DNA of 64,000 bases, taken from contig NC_045150.1 of the NCBI RefSeq assembly GCF_008831285.2, positions 4,042,001 through 4,106,000 on the forward strand, written 5' to 3'. The position numbers and the translations under genes are program-made. Positions 25,021-36,784 of this stretch are shown here, in pieces (the first letter of the stretch is position 1; each line of letters begins with the position of its first letter). Source of the stretch: Nymphaea colorata (Eukaryota > Streptophyta > Magnoliopsida > Nymphaeales > Nymphaeaceae). The notes below the pieces were generated by a model. It saw only the letters and a list, made by a program, of their open reading frames with translations, was not told the DNA's origin and searched no databases.

Positions 25021-28000
25021 ATGGGTGGCAGTTTGGTGGTAGTTGAGGACGGGTTCCCACCAGAGCACCTCTTGAATCAGGGTACTTCATATACCTATGA
25101 CGACATCATATTCCTTCCTGGTTACATTGATTTTCCAGCAGAGTCTGTTGATCTCACCACCAACCTGACCAGAAACATCACCCTTGCCACCCCTTGTGTC
25201 TCTTCCCCTATGGACACTGTCACAGAGTCGTCAATGGCTGCTGCCATGGCTGCACTAGGTGGCATGGGCATCATTCACTACAATAACCTCCCCACTGAGC
25301 AAGCCACCCTTGTCTCCCATGCCAAATCTCTCCGTTTCGGGTTTGTTTCTGACCCTCTTTGCCTCTCCCCCTCGGAGACAGTCAGTGATGCCTCTGCTGC
25401 CCTTGCCTCGTCCTCCTCTTCCTCCTGCATTCTTGTGACCAAGTCTGGCACTACCAAATCCAAGCTCATGGGGATTGTCACAGAGAGGGATCTCTTTGCC
25501 GCACCTCATAGGGAAACTCGTCTCAGCGATATCATGACCCGAGATCCTATCTCCATTCCTGCTGAAACCAGCTTCGAGCAAGCAGCTATCTCCTTAATTG
25601 CTAAGAAGTTGAAGTACCTACCTTTGTTATCAGAGGATGGATTGGTTGTGGAATTGCTGAGCAGGGATAGTGTGAAGAGGAGGAGGGAGTTGCCAGTTTC
25701 TGTTGCACGCCCATCCATTGGAGCAGATGGGAAATTCCTGGTAGGGGCGGCAATTGGGACTAGAGAAAGTGATAAGGAGAGGCTGGAGCACCTTGTCAAA
25801 GCTGGCATTAATGTCATCGTGTTGGACAGCTCCCAGGGAGATTCGCTCTACCAAAAGGAGATGATACAATATGTCAAGAGGACGTATCCAGAGCTTGATG
25901 TGATCGCAGGAAATGTTGTAACATCTTACCAGGCACAAAATTTGATAAATGCTGGGGCTGATGCATTAAGAGTCGGTATGGGATCTGGGTCAATTTGTAC
26001 AACCCAAGAAGTTTGTGCTGTTGGAAGAGCTCAGGTTTCATATTCATTTCTTGAATATGTGTTCTTTAATCGATTATTCTCTGATGATTTTGCATGATTA
26101 CATGATTTCTTTCTGTAATGCCTCTATAATCATGATAAAACTGGTTTTATAGGCAACTAAGATTTAATCATATGGAGAATGCCAATGGTTCGTTACATTA
26201 TTACAGTTGTATCTCCTTTCTTTAGTTGTAGGAGATTGGATTAGCTTGCTTTTCTGTAGATTGTTCTATTTTTCTGTTGTTTTCGTTTTCCATTCATGTT
26301 TTGTTGTGTGCAGGCAACTGCAGTTTATAAGGTTGCGAGCATTGCTAGTCAAAGTGGTGTGCCTATTATTGCTGATGGAGGTATCCAAAACTCAGGGCAT
26401 ATTGTCAAAGCCTTGTCATTGGGAGCATCCACTGTGATGATGGGGAGCTTCTTTGCTGGCACTGAGGAGGCTGCTGGAGGCTATTTCTATAAGGTATATA
26501 CTCTATACATGTTCTAATTAATCAAAGCCAAAGAACTTTCTGATGATTGAATGGTTTATCATTTGATTCCATGATTGAACTTGGTTAGTGTGTTTGGATG
26601 ACTCATAAATGCAGATGTGTAAAGAAAATTTCTCAAAGAGTTAGATGATAGCTATGCTTTAGAGTTGGATCTCTTTTTAACCTCCAATATATGATGAATT
26701 GACAGGAGCACTTATATCTACCAGTTTGCAGCTTGCAAGTCTTTGCATCTTTTTATGCACATAAACATATAAACAATAACCTTTTTGTTTTATTATTTTT
26801 GAATGTTTTGCACAAGATTTAAGGGTTTTTTCTTGCTGTTCTTTGCATGCGCATATGAAGATTGTTGAAAGCATTAGGCTGACTATTGGCAATGAGTAGA
26901 GCCAATGCAAAACTAAAGTGCAATTGTAAATTCTGTTATGTACAGTACATAATGCATATAGTCACATAATGATTATTAAAATAGTACAAAAATCCTTCAA
27001 ATAAAATATACACACAGTCACATTAGCTCATGTGTGTGTGCATGTATATATACGAGATGGAGAAATTGGTAAAAACAAGACACCTAGATCAGGGATAAAA
27101 ACCAGACCCTTTGATTTTGATTTTAATTTTTTTTTTTTTGTGCAATCTAACCTTACTGATATGATCTTAAGAATGGGTTGATGCAAAACATGTACTAAGT
27201 TAACCATTTGTTAGACTTTAATGGTGTTTTTATAATAAGAAAAAATGAACAGCCCCTGTTGCGTGATAACAAAAAAATCAACATTTTTCATTAAAACAAC
27301 TTGAATCAAAGCATGTTGTATATCAAAATAGTCTTTATAAACATATTAAGATGTTTATACTTTATTTAAAATAGGCTTTTAACAAAAAATCAATGAGTCT
27401 GGTTTTTATCCCTGACCTAAGTGTCTGGTTTTTACCAATCACTCATATGTGTGTGTGTGTGTGTGTGTGTCTGTGTGTGTGTGTGTGTGTGTGTGAAAGC
27501 ATTAGGCACAACGTAAGCAGTTAGATGAACCAGGATTAGGCACATCAAGCAGGCCATAGAAGGGAAAACCAATAAAATGTAATACTAATTGTTAAAAACT
27601 TAAAATTAATAATGGAATTGAAACATTTGTCAATGGAAAACATAAAGCTAACAACTTATAATCGATGTTTGAAAACCCGTGAGTCTGTTCTTGACTCATG
27701 ACTCGGTGGGTCAACTCGGTGACTCAGGCCAGGTTTTGTTAACTACTGTTTTTGAAAGAGAAAAAATGTATAACTTGTCATTTAAGCATAAAAATGTTGT
27801 AAAATAGTAAAATACTTAAATACATGAGTGTCATGAGTAACTCATAAATATGCCAACCTAACATCCAGTAATAACTAAGTTATATTTTCTCATTTTATGA
27901 CAAGAATTGGACAGTTAAGCATATTTCAAAGAAACTGTTTAGCAATAATCAATATGTCAATGAAGAACAAGTCGATAAAAATCAAACACTAACGTCAACA

Positions 28001-30125
28001 TATTCAACATTTACAACTATCTTATGGTCAACAAACTCAACATGTATGTTTATGTGAAACTAAAAATCCAAAAGTAAAGAGTCCAATGTCCTAAAAATTT
28101 GAATAAATACATATACATGAAATTAAGCCTAATTAGCTTTAATTTTTAATTTGTAATATGAAAATTTAATGAATGAATAATAATTGTAAATTCTTATATT
28201 TCAATAAGTTAAAAGATTCATGTCAAAAATTAAGTAATTATGTAGCTAATAGACAGGTCACCTTGTTAATTACAAAACACAAAGTTTATCACTAGAGTGC
28301 ACTGAATCAAATGAGTTTCGGCAGAGACATACCAAGTTTCAGCCAAGTCATGGCTGGGTCAGGCCAAGTCAAGCCGAGTTTCAACACAAAAACAAGTCCC
28401 CCTCCTGGGTTGATCTAGTAGAGGGCTGAATCAAGCAGTGTCAACTGAGTTGACTCAACAAGTTTTTAAACATTGCTTAACATTAAGACAATTAAAATGC
28501 ATGAGAACACAATTACATTTTGCATTTCATAACATGAGAAACCTAATCAGGAGTTTGAAAGATTAAATTAATGTAGTTGAACTACTAAAATTTACAAGTT
28601 ATATATCAAAAAGAAAAAAGAAAAGCAATTAAATATCCATGTTCTATGTTATAGAACATGCCAATCGTTGGCATTTCCCAAAATGCTAACTTCTATATCT
28701 TTAATTTTAATGTCTAAAACTAAGATCCTAAGGCAAAACTTAGAATTACCAATGTAACTAAAAAAATAAAGGGAATGTAAATCATCAATGGAAGATAGTT
28801 CACATTAACATAGCTTGCTGTAAAATTGTTCTCCATTATAACTTTAATAAAGAAAAGACAGTAATGAGAAGATAATACATATATATATATATGCGAGTTA
28901 AAAACTTAAAATAACATAAAATGTTCAAAGTATGATTGTATATGGATTGTAATTGTAGCTATAACTATGAGTGTGACATGCATGCTCACATTTCACACAG
29001 ATATACTTTTAATGCAATCACATGCCAAAAAAAAAACTGCATAAAAGAAAAAGAAGAAGAAGAAGAGAAAAAAAAACGTCTGAAAGAATAAAGAAAAATA
29101 ATAATAAAGAAAAAAAATCTGTTGTCAATGAAAAAAACCTAGGCTACTGAGTGTCTAGGCATCTTAGGTAATTTCTAGCCTTTCTCAAATGGCAGGCCAC
29201 ATAAAACCAGGTACCTAGGCAATTATCGAACCCTGAGAGCCTAGGCACAAGCCTAGCAGAGCCTTTGGCATGCACGTAGACCTAAATGAAATTTCAAGAC
29301 TTTGAAATGAAACTAATCTATGAACAAACAGAGAATGCACAGTCTTCTTTAGTGTACATATGGAGTACGGTTTTCCACACTCTGTTATCTTTCCAAGTAT
29401 TATCTGAATTGTGTGAAGATTGAAGCCTGTTCTTTTGTCCACTACTTTCCAGTTTCTGTCTAATTTACACTAAGTTTACAGAGGCTAATCTATGCATCCG
29501 TATTTCTTATTCCGTGTCCTTTCATAACTTACATTACATTGGTGAATATTTTCTGATGAGAAACTGTCTGATGCATAATGCACTGCATTTAATATGTGGT
29601 AGCTTCAAATGATGCACTTTTGAAGTGGTTTTGCTTCTTTAGATCTTTAAATAAGCTACTTACTAATATGTACTTCTACCAGGATGGTCATCGGTTGAAA
29701 AAGTATCGTGGTATGGGCTCTCTTGATGCTATGATAAAAGGGAGTGATACTCGATATCTGGGTGACAAATCAAAGCTTAAGATTGCTCAAGGAGTATCTG
29801 CAGCTGTGCCTGACAAAGGTTCTGTTTTCAGATTAATTCCTTACACAATGCAGGCTGTTAGACAAGGTTTTCAAGATCTTGGTATCTCCAGTTTGCAGTC
29901 TGCTCACAAGTTATGCAGATCAGGGGGGCTTAGACTAGAGGTATTACTTATGCTTTGAATCTGCGGAGCCTCAAAAACAAGCCTGCGTGTACCCTTTTCT
30001 TTTTTCGATATCGCATTTTGGAAGGATCTATGACATGTTTGTGTGCCTTGCAGGTAAGGACAGGAGCTGCACAAGTTGAAGGTGGGGTGCATGACTTGGC
30101 TATGTATGAAAAGAAGGCTTTCTGA
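25021..30125 (+). CDS. IMPDH: Inosine-5'-monophosphate dehydrogenase (IMPDH), four coding exons
   Basis: IMPDH oxidises IMP to XMP with NAD+, the committed step of guanine nucleotide synthesis in the cytosol. Exons are 25021-26034, 26314-26493, 29683-29940 and 30054-30125, all with GT-AG borders, joining in frame to 507 residues, the usual plant length. The N-terminal barrel half starts near residue 20 ([14 protein letters not shown]). The Bateman module of two CBS repeats covers about residues 110-235. The catalytic loop is GSGSICTTQ with nucleophile Cys326 in exon 1. Exon 2 carries the IADGG phosphate-binding motif and the [11 protein letters not shown] segment. Exon 3 carries the mobile-flap side ([11 protein letters not shown]). 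Exon 4 ends AMYEKKAF. The ATG chosen is the first in frame after the acceptor and fits the family N-terminus. Intron 2 is 3.2 kb and has taken in two MITEs. The gene looks intact. Confidence 0.97.
27060..27444. mobile_element. MITE with ~50-bp inverted termini in IMPDH intron 2
   Basis: The left end ATTGGTAAAAACAAGACAC continues through AGGGATAAAAACCAGAC. The right end is its near-perfect reverse complement (GTCTGGTTTTTATCCCTGAC ... GTTTTTACCAAT at 27398-27440). The interior is AT-rich with no ORF. It sits in a TG/TA-rich neighbourhood, which hides the target duplication, so the superfamily is open. A (TG)n microsatellite follows at about 27448-27494. Confidence 0.8.
27448..27494. repeat. (TG)n microsatellite
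   Basis: About 23 TG units with one CT interruption, directly right of the MITE in IMPDH intron 2. Confidence 0.95.
27663..28475. mobile_element. Non-autonomous hAT-like element in IMPDH intron 2
   Basis: The left end CGATGTTTGAAAACCCGTG leads to GAGTC; the right end, reverse-complemented, reads CAATGTTTAAAAACTTGTTG and then AGTC. Flanking 8-mers CTTATAAT (27655-27662) and CTTAACAT (28476-28483) agree at six of eight positions, as expected for an aged 8-bp hAT duplication. Both ends are rich in GACTC/GAGTC words, and no transposase coding is seen in the 813 bp. Confidence 0.7.
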
Positions 30126-32690
30126 AGTGGTGTTTTAATGGTTTACACGTATTTAAGGAAACTATTAGTCTCACATGGCATCAGTGTCTACTATTAGCAT
30201 TTCCTGGTGCATGTTTCCAGAACCTGTTGTATTCATCGCCAAAGAACTTGCTTGAGATTAGTAATGTATAATTTTAGACTTCTGAAGGGGCGGGTTCCAT
30301 TCTTTGGTGTCAGTATGTTGGCTGGTTCTCCATTGATGCAACATGTAGGTTTGACATTCTGAATTTCTGATGTAAAAAGAGGTACTTTGATCGTCTCTTG
30401 TTTTAAGTGGGTTAATTAGGTAGGATGCTTATCAAACTAGGTTCATTTTCATCTAAGCGGCAGTTTTGGGTTGCTTATGGTTAATTATAGCAACCACCTT
30501 GACAAACCAGCATATTGTGCTTCGTTTTTATGGAGTTGAACAAAGTGGTTGTTGCTCCCAAGGTTAATGATTTCTAATAGGCATGCTGATTTTCCTGAGT
30601 TAAAGTTTGTATATTCGCTAGTGCTTTGGCAAATTAACATTGACCGCTATGAGCATCATTTGACTGGTAACGAAGATGTAAGTTCCTTTTAGAACAGGAT
30701 TTGGCAGATAAATAGATCTTCCACATTTTTTTTGGCAGAGCTATTCGAACATTTGGCTCATTTCGACAATATTTACTAATCCACCATCTCACCGTTTCAA
30801 TGGATCATTCTGCTTAGGCCAAAATTCATCATGTATGTCACACCAAAAATTACCAACTTTGGGGGTGCATTCCTTATCCTCATGAAAAGAGAGCGAAATT
30901 TCCACAGGTAAATTTTTTTCTTCTATCTACGAAATTTCCTCAGGTAAAATTTTTCTTCTTGTCCCTGCAAGTGGATGAAGACCAATGGACCCCAGGTCCT
31001 CAACTTCTTCACCCATCGAAGGGACCAGCTAGAGGCCTGAGTAAGAAACTTCTGGTTAAGGAGCACTAAATATAAAGTTGTAAGTTTTAAGGGACACCAA
31101 CATCTAAGTGAAAAAACAATTATTTAGAAATATCAATATAATTTTTTTTTAAAAAAATGGGTTTCGTCCCCTGGGACAGGCTGATTTTACTCATCTGCTG
31201 CAGTGCCGCCCCTTCACCTGTTGCACTGAAGCCCTCCCTCTCCGCCATCTCTCCCTGCACTGCGTCCACGCCCTCAACCAAATGTTTGAGTCAATATGGG
31301 TTGGTTGATCTTGGACAGATGAATCAGTCAACAAAACAGAATATGAGGAAATATGCAGCTGTGTCACAACTTTAAATAAACGGGGTTACCTTTTGTTCAT
31401 TTGTGCTGTTCGGTGAACTAGACCATTTATTACATTCATCTGAACTAACATCCACGAGGGACAGATATCTGCTCTTTTGTTTTTCTTATAGTTTTGCCTT
31501 GTTCTAGTAAGGGGTCGTTTAGACTGTTCCATGAATCTACTCTAAAGATTGGAGCATATCTTGGAACACTAAAACTAGGTGCCTTCAAGACAAGTCAAAG
31601 GTGGGTCTCCTTTGCGATTATTTCACATTTTCAATAGCATTATAAGTGTGGGATGTCACGCAGACGTGTTAAAAATGGTATCCAGCTTATATTGGCGACT
31701 TCTGAACCTTTGCAGGCCATTCAACAACCGTGAGTCTTAAGCATCTTTGAGGATGAAAAGAGCTTTCTCTGAGTTCTAAGCATCCATTTAGTATCTGATT
31801 ATCTTCCACATACACATGCTTTTCCTTAGATCGCTCCCACTTCTACAGTTTTTAGGGCGCAGAGCATCTTGAGCTTACTAAAGAGGTAGTAGCACGCTGT
31901 GCTAAAAAGGATCCAGGCTAGGGAGGAATAGGTGGAAAAGTTTTACAGAGTTGGTCCAACTTTTATGTATGTGGCAGGAGTTTGCAACAGAAATCTTCAA
32001 AACATGGAGTTATCCGAAGATTATTGTGCCAGAACAGATCAGGGGACTATGTTGTTGATTTCTGGCCCATATGATTTGGAAGTGAATATTTTTACATGGT
32101 AAAACCAAAAAAGGGGACAAAAGGAAAAGAACTCATTATTCTTCCAAAAGAAACTGTCAGAAGAATGAAGAGGAAGGAAAATCCTTGGTCAAATATATCA
32201 TCAGTTTTTAAGGCAGAATATATTACAGACTGATTATTTAATCCATGCGAGCATGAAAAGGTTAGCGCCTTCAGAAAGTTTGTTTCCCCTTGGGTGCTTG
32301 CTGGTGCACTTTGAGTTTTCTACCGCAGTAGTATTTTTCATGCATATTTGATGGATATATTGGTGCACCCTTCTTGTTTGAGCTGCAAATGTAATTTGTT
32401 CTATAGCATGCTTTCTGAGTGTTTAAGACGTCAATATTGAAGTTCAGTCGATCTGGATGATCAAAGTTCAGATCCAGTTGGTGCAGTTTGTGCTGGCAAT
32501 ATCTTGGGCATTTTTGCCCACAATCTATTGGCCTTCTGCCAATCAAAAGCAGAAACAAGAAAAATGAGAAAATTCCTTACAAAGAAAATCAATCAAGAAG
32601 AAAGCAGTTCCAATTCTTTAGCAACAGAAAGTAGGTTGAGATTAACATCGACCAACATAAAGGGGAGAGATAGAGAGACAGATCATTCTG
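30126..32690. other. IMPDH 3' flank and intergenic DNA
   Basis: The first few hundred bases after 30125 should hold the IMPDH 3'UTR; no canonical AATAAA stands out. The rest is AT-rich. ORFs at 31157-31375 and 32271-32701 show no recognisable domain, and nothing else is supported. Confidence 0.5.
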
Positions 32691-32697
32691 CTATTTC

Positions 32698-33411
32698 CTA
32701 AGCGTCATGTATTGAGCCACGACCATCATCACCAACCTTCGGATCCTCCTCCATTTGCACGACATCTCCTGCATCATTCCCGTCATCCTCAAGGCTATCA
32801 TCTTCTTCGTCATCGTCATCGTCCTCGTCTCCGTCGTCATCATCAGAAGGCTCGTACTCTTCCCCGTCGCCACCATCGTCGTCGTCATCGCTAGCCTCCC
32901 AATACACGAACGGAATCGTCCGGCCCTTGAGCGCCTCCTTCAAATCAATGTCCTCGCGGGGGAACAAGGGCACCTTCTTAACCAGGAAATCTGGGCCCGA
33001 AGGGTCGACCGTCTTCAGGATGCTCAGGATGCTCCTGAATCGATCCTTCTGGGGGAGGGTGTCGGTGGTGCCGATGCTCCGGACCTTGTTCAGGTAGGCA
33101 GCGTCGATCTTGGGCTCGAGGAGGTAGACCAGGTGGTGGATGGCGGCGGAGTAGGCCTGGTCATCCGAGTGGTAGATGCCCCTGATGGAGACCGACGCTG
33201 ATGGAGTCCCCGCCGCAGAAGGTGGAGGTGGGGGTGCCATCCCTTCGCTCTTGCGTTGTTGGTCGGCTTCCTTGGTGGCCGAGGCGGAAGGAGTCGAGCT
33301 TACCTTGAGGAAGGCGTAGGCCGAAGTGGGCAGCAGATTGGCGACGCTCTCCTGGTCCACCAAAGGACGCGGCACCGAACGCCTTGGCCGATCAGAAGCT
33401 AAAGGAGCCAT
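32698..33411 (-). CDS. Single-exon acidic protein of unknown function, 237 aa
   Basis: The ORF opens with ATG at 33411 and ends in TAG at 32698. Reading it as a gene is supported by its GC-rich, codon-like composition against AT-rich surroundings, its clear end, and a GA/CT tract just upstream (33420-33440) such as plant leaders carry. Residues 1-30 are basic and proline-containing (DRPRRSVPRP). A Ser/Ala/Pro-rich linker runs to about residue 75 with a five-proline run. A folded-looking core (about 76-170) follows, with alternating helix-like segments and the FVYWEASDDD end. The C-terminal quarter is strongly acidic, with long Asp/Glu runs, as in many histone- or nucleic-acid-binding partners. 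I do not recognise the family. A nuclear role is only a guess from the acidic tail. Confidence 0.65.
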   Translation of the reverse strand: MAPLASDRPRRSVPRPLVDQESVANLLPTSAYAFLKVSSTPSASATKEADQQRKSEGMAPPPPPSAAGTPSASVSIRGIYHSDDQAYSAAIHHLVYLLEPKIDAAYLNKVRSIGTTDTLPQKDRFRSILSILKTVDPSGPDFLVKKVPLFPREDIDLKEALKGRTIPFVYWEASDDDDDGGDGEEYEPSDDDDGDEDDDDDEEDDSLEDDGNDAGDVVQMEEDPKVGDDGRGSIHDA

Positions 33412-35238
33412 GGATTCTCAGACAGAGCGAGAGAGAGAGATCGCGCGCTTGGTGCTTCGCATCTGAGGAGAATTTGTAGGGGGAGCTCTTGAAATCGGCG
33501 CAAGGACAAACTTCCCTCGCCGAACCTGTTCCCGCCATTTTTTCCCCGGGACAAGAATCGAGGCATTGCAACCCGTTCGGGTCCAGCACTGTCATTAGTA
33601 TTTTTTTCATATCCGATTCCCATTCTGCAGCCCCTATCTTAACCAAATGTACAAAGAAATTTGAATCCAGATTACTGATCAAATGGAGATTGAGTATGCA
33701 GTCTTATAGCCTACTCCGAATCCAAGTCTAATATCTGACTGAGATCCAATTCAATTACATGTAGATGTTGGATCTTATGCCAGTCAAATATGAATTTGGC
33801 TTAAAAAATAAGGTTTCAATCGAAGTCCAAATCAGTGAGTTTGTTCAGCGTGGTCACAAAGGAAAAGAAAATGCTACTACTTATTAAAGTTTGATGACGG
33901 CCGCACAGCCAATTAGGCCATATGGTTTTATAATACTTTTGAAAATGAGATTAAGATTCTGGCGATTGTATACAGATTTCAGCATTTTCTAGGGGCATTT
34001 AAGTCATTAAATATCTAAAGAAAACACACATACACACTACATTATCTGTATGAAAATTTCCAAAGCATAAGGGCCCATTTATTAAAAAGATTAATTACAG
34101 CTGATTTTTTGCTAAACTCTTCTGTTAACTGTGCGTTTTGTTTTTCTGCAGGATGGCACTCGTTCTTTTCTCATTTTAGCTTTTGGAATTTCAAGGATGT
34201 TCATTTACAATCTTTGATAGGTACACGGTGGTGGTGTTGGAAACGACTTTATTCATTTGGTGGTCTTGGAAACAGCTAATTGTATATCATATAAGAAGGA
34301 ATGTTTATTAATACCCAAAGTCACATAGGTACAATACGGCAAAGAAAAAGAGTGTGTGGGTATATATATATATTTGTGTGTGTGTGTGTGTAACACCAGT
34401 AGGATAATGTTTAATAGCTTCTTTGGTAGTTCCTACATATATCTCATAGAACATAAATACACTAACAAAATAAGGTTAAAATGTAAAGAAAAAATGTGGT
34501 TTGGATTGATTCTGACCAAACATACCAACAGTGTACCGCCATACCCCGGTATTGGCATACCACAGTACCGTATTGGTACATGGGCATAACCCACGTACCT
34601 ATGTGACTTAGTTAATACTAGTTTTACTTAGTTAATACCAGCTTTTCCTGATTATACTGAGAAACTGATCCACATTAGTGTTCTTGGAAACGTACACGAC
34701 TGCCGCCAATTGAAATAAGAGATACCAGTAATATTTATTAATACTAGTTCTCTTTGCCGGTTTTCCTCGTCTGACTGGAAGCTAAAGCAAATGGGGATAT
34801 GAAGGAATCGGGTTCAGATGTTCTGAGGCAGTATGGTTATGAGACCATGGCTTGATGAGTTAATAGATTAGCCTGCGTAAATAAAAGCACCAAGTTCTCT
34901 GGACGACTACAACATTTCGGTCGTTCCCATCACAGTTCAGTTGGATATATATATATATATTAATAGCGACTCCTGCAGGTACCCTGCATTTAGTTACAAA
35001 TTTCACATATTCTCACGCTTTTAAACATGATATTGTAAGATACAGTTTTCAACTGAAAGCAGTCCTCAAGGAGATTGGCACCACCATAGGGTGGGTCCTG
35101 ATAGACTCCCAGTATCTATTTCGAATTCATTGGGCATCAACTCTCTATGCTAGAAAAAGCAAGAGACACTGGCGCACAAGTTGAAGGGCAGTGTCGGCAG
35201 TACCTTGAGGCACCGAAAACGGACCCTATACTATAAGA
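33412..35238. other. Intergenic DNA with short repeats
   Basis: Upstream region of the acidic-protein gene, then AT-rich DNA. (TA)n/(TG)n runs lie at about 34360-34391. A cluster of GTACC/GGTAC words at about 34533-34605 resembles the ends of the MITE at 62480-62828 and is probably a decayed relative. Confidence 0.55.
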
Positions 35239-35382
35239 GGTTGTTTGCCAACAGTAATATATTATTGTCGCATGAATCTGTTCAAAAAAAAAAAAACTTC
35301 TAATGGCGTTTTATGAATCTGCCACATTTTTTAGAGCAGATTCATAAGATAATAACAAAATATTACCATTACCAAACAACTT
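35239..35382. mobile_element. 144-bp MITE, probably hAT-type
   Basis: The left end GGTTGTTTGCCAACAGTAAT and the reverse complement of the right end, AAGTTGTTTGGTAATGGTAA, are inverted termini, and similarity continues inwards to ATGAATCTG. Flanking 8-mers CTATAAGA and CTCTAAGG agree at six of eight positions. Confidence 0.65.
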
Positions 35383-36673
35383 CTCTAAGGGGATGAAGGG
35401 TTAGGTGGAAATCTTCCCTCACTCACCCACGACTAAAAGCAGCAGTTAACATACTAAAAGTAGCACACATAGCTGAAGTATTCCCAAGCTGTTCCAAGCG
35501 TCCAAGTTTGACTGTAATATGAGACTTTTGCAGGTGCTCTTGCAATCTGAAGCTGGTTATATACGCTGCCCTTATGTATGTAATTTCATGCATCATTTTA
35601 ATGATGGCAAAAAACGTCCATGACTAATATAAAAATAAACCTTTTATAGGGACACAAAAAGAACGTGCAAAAAGAAGATTTGGAGATTTGATAAATGTAA
35701 AATTTGTTAGTCTGTATATATATATATATTGTTATGACCAATATAACCCTTTAAGCAATAAAAAAACTTTTTTTTGTTTGCCCCACTCATAGCTTTATCT
35801 CATTATCTCATAAATATTATCTCAATACTTATGTTTAGCGTTATTCCATACATCTATCCATTATCTCATTATTTCATAAATATTTTATTATCTCATACTT
35901 ATGTTTAGCGTTATCTCAGACATCCATTCATTATTTCATAAATCTTTTGTTATCTAATAAACATTATCTCATACTTATGTTTAGTGTGATCTTATACATT
36001 TGTTCGTCTATTATCTCATTATCTTATAAATCTTTTTTTATCTCATAAATATTATTTCATACTTATTTATTATTTGATATATATTTGTTATCTCCACACG
36101 CATATGCAAAGTTTGGGCATGAAAGTAAATGTGCATATTGATAGTAGGACCCACATCTAGCGTATGCTCATTACATACATAGAACGGCATACAGAACTCT
36201 CTCTCCTTGTAATCGGGCACAACTTTGGGCTTGCATAGTAACATAAACACATTTATTCCATCCGTTTTCAATTCTTACTTATTGTCTTCCCATAAATTTC
36301 TATTTGTCTTCTTTCTTTTGTTTGACTATGTACACTCTCAAGCTACCTTACCATTTGGAGAGGATTCTAGTTTTCTCTGATCTATTAGATAACTGGCATA
36401 TCAATAATCAGCGTCTAGGGATACAAATGCCACATGAAGCAAATTTCTTGATTTTAATACTTATGAAGACATACGTATATGCATGTTATGTACGTATGCG
36501 TGCACATGAATATCTTGCTTTATCATTCTCTCCTTATAATTTAACATGCTTTTACATACTCTCATATATGTATATATGAATATATATACGTGTATTCCAT
36601 TTTAAAATCTTTCTCTCTCTTTTTAAAATGATCTTCTCTTATCTATTTGATTTAAACCTCATTTTTCACAAGG

Positions 36674-36704
<31 letters not shown>

Positions 36705-36784
36705 CAAATTCTGAGAGGGAAAAACTTTTCAAAAAATTTTTACTGATAGTTTAACTATCTTGGGTTCATTTTTTCTACGAAAGA
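35383..36784. repeat. AT-rich DNA with degenerate tandem repeats
   Basis: From about 35790 to 36100 a unit of roughly 90 bp, containing ATCTCATACTTATGTTTAG and TTATCTCATAAATATT, repeats three to four times with changes. (TA)n runs occur at about 35717-35730 and 36679-36704. No gene is supported in this stretch. Confidence 0.7.

Noticed and set aside
25255-25938. Minus-strand ORFs of about 100 codons opposite IMPDH exon 1
   Set aside because: Antisense shadows of a well-supported coding exon.
32712-33201. Plus-strand ORFs of 60 and 148 codons opposite the acidic-protein gene
   Set aside because: Arg/His and Val/Ile-rich mirrors of the Asp/Glu codon runs on the minus strand.
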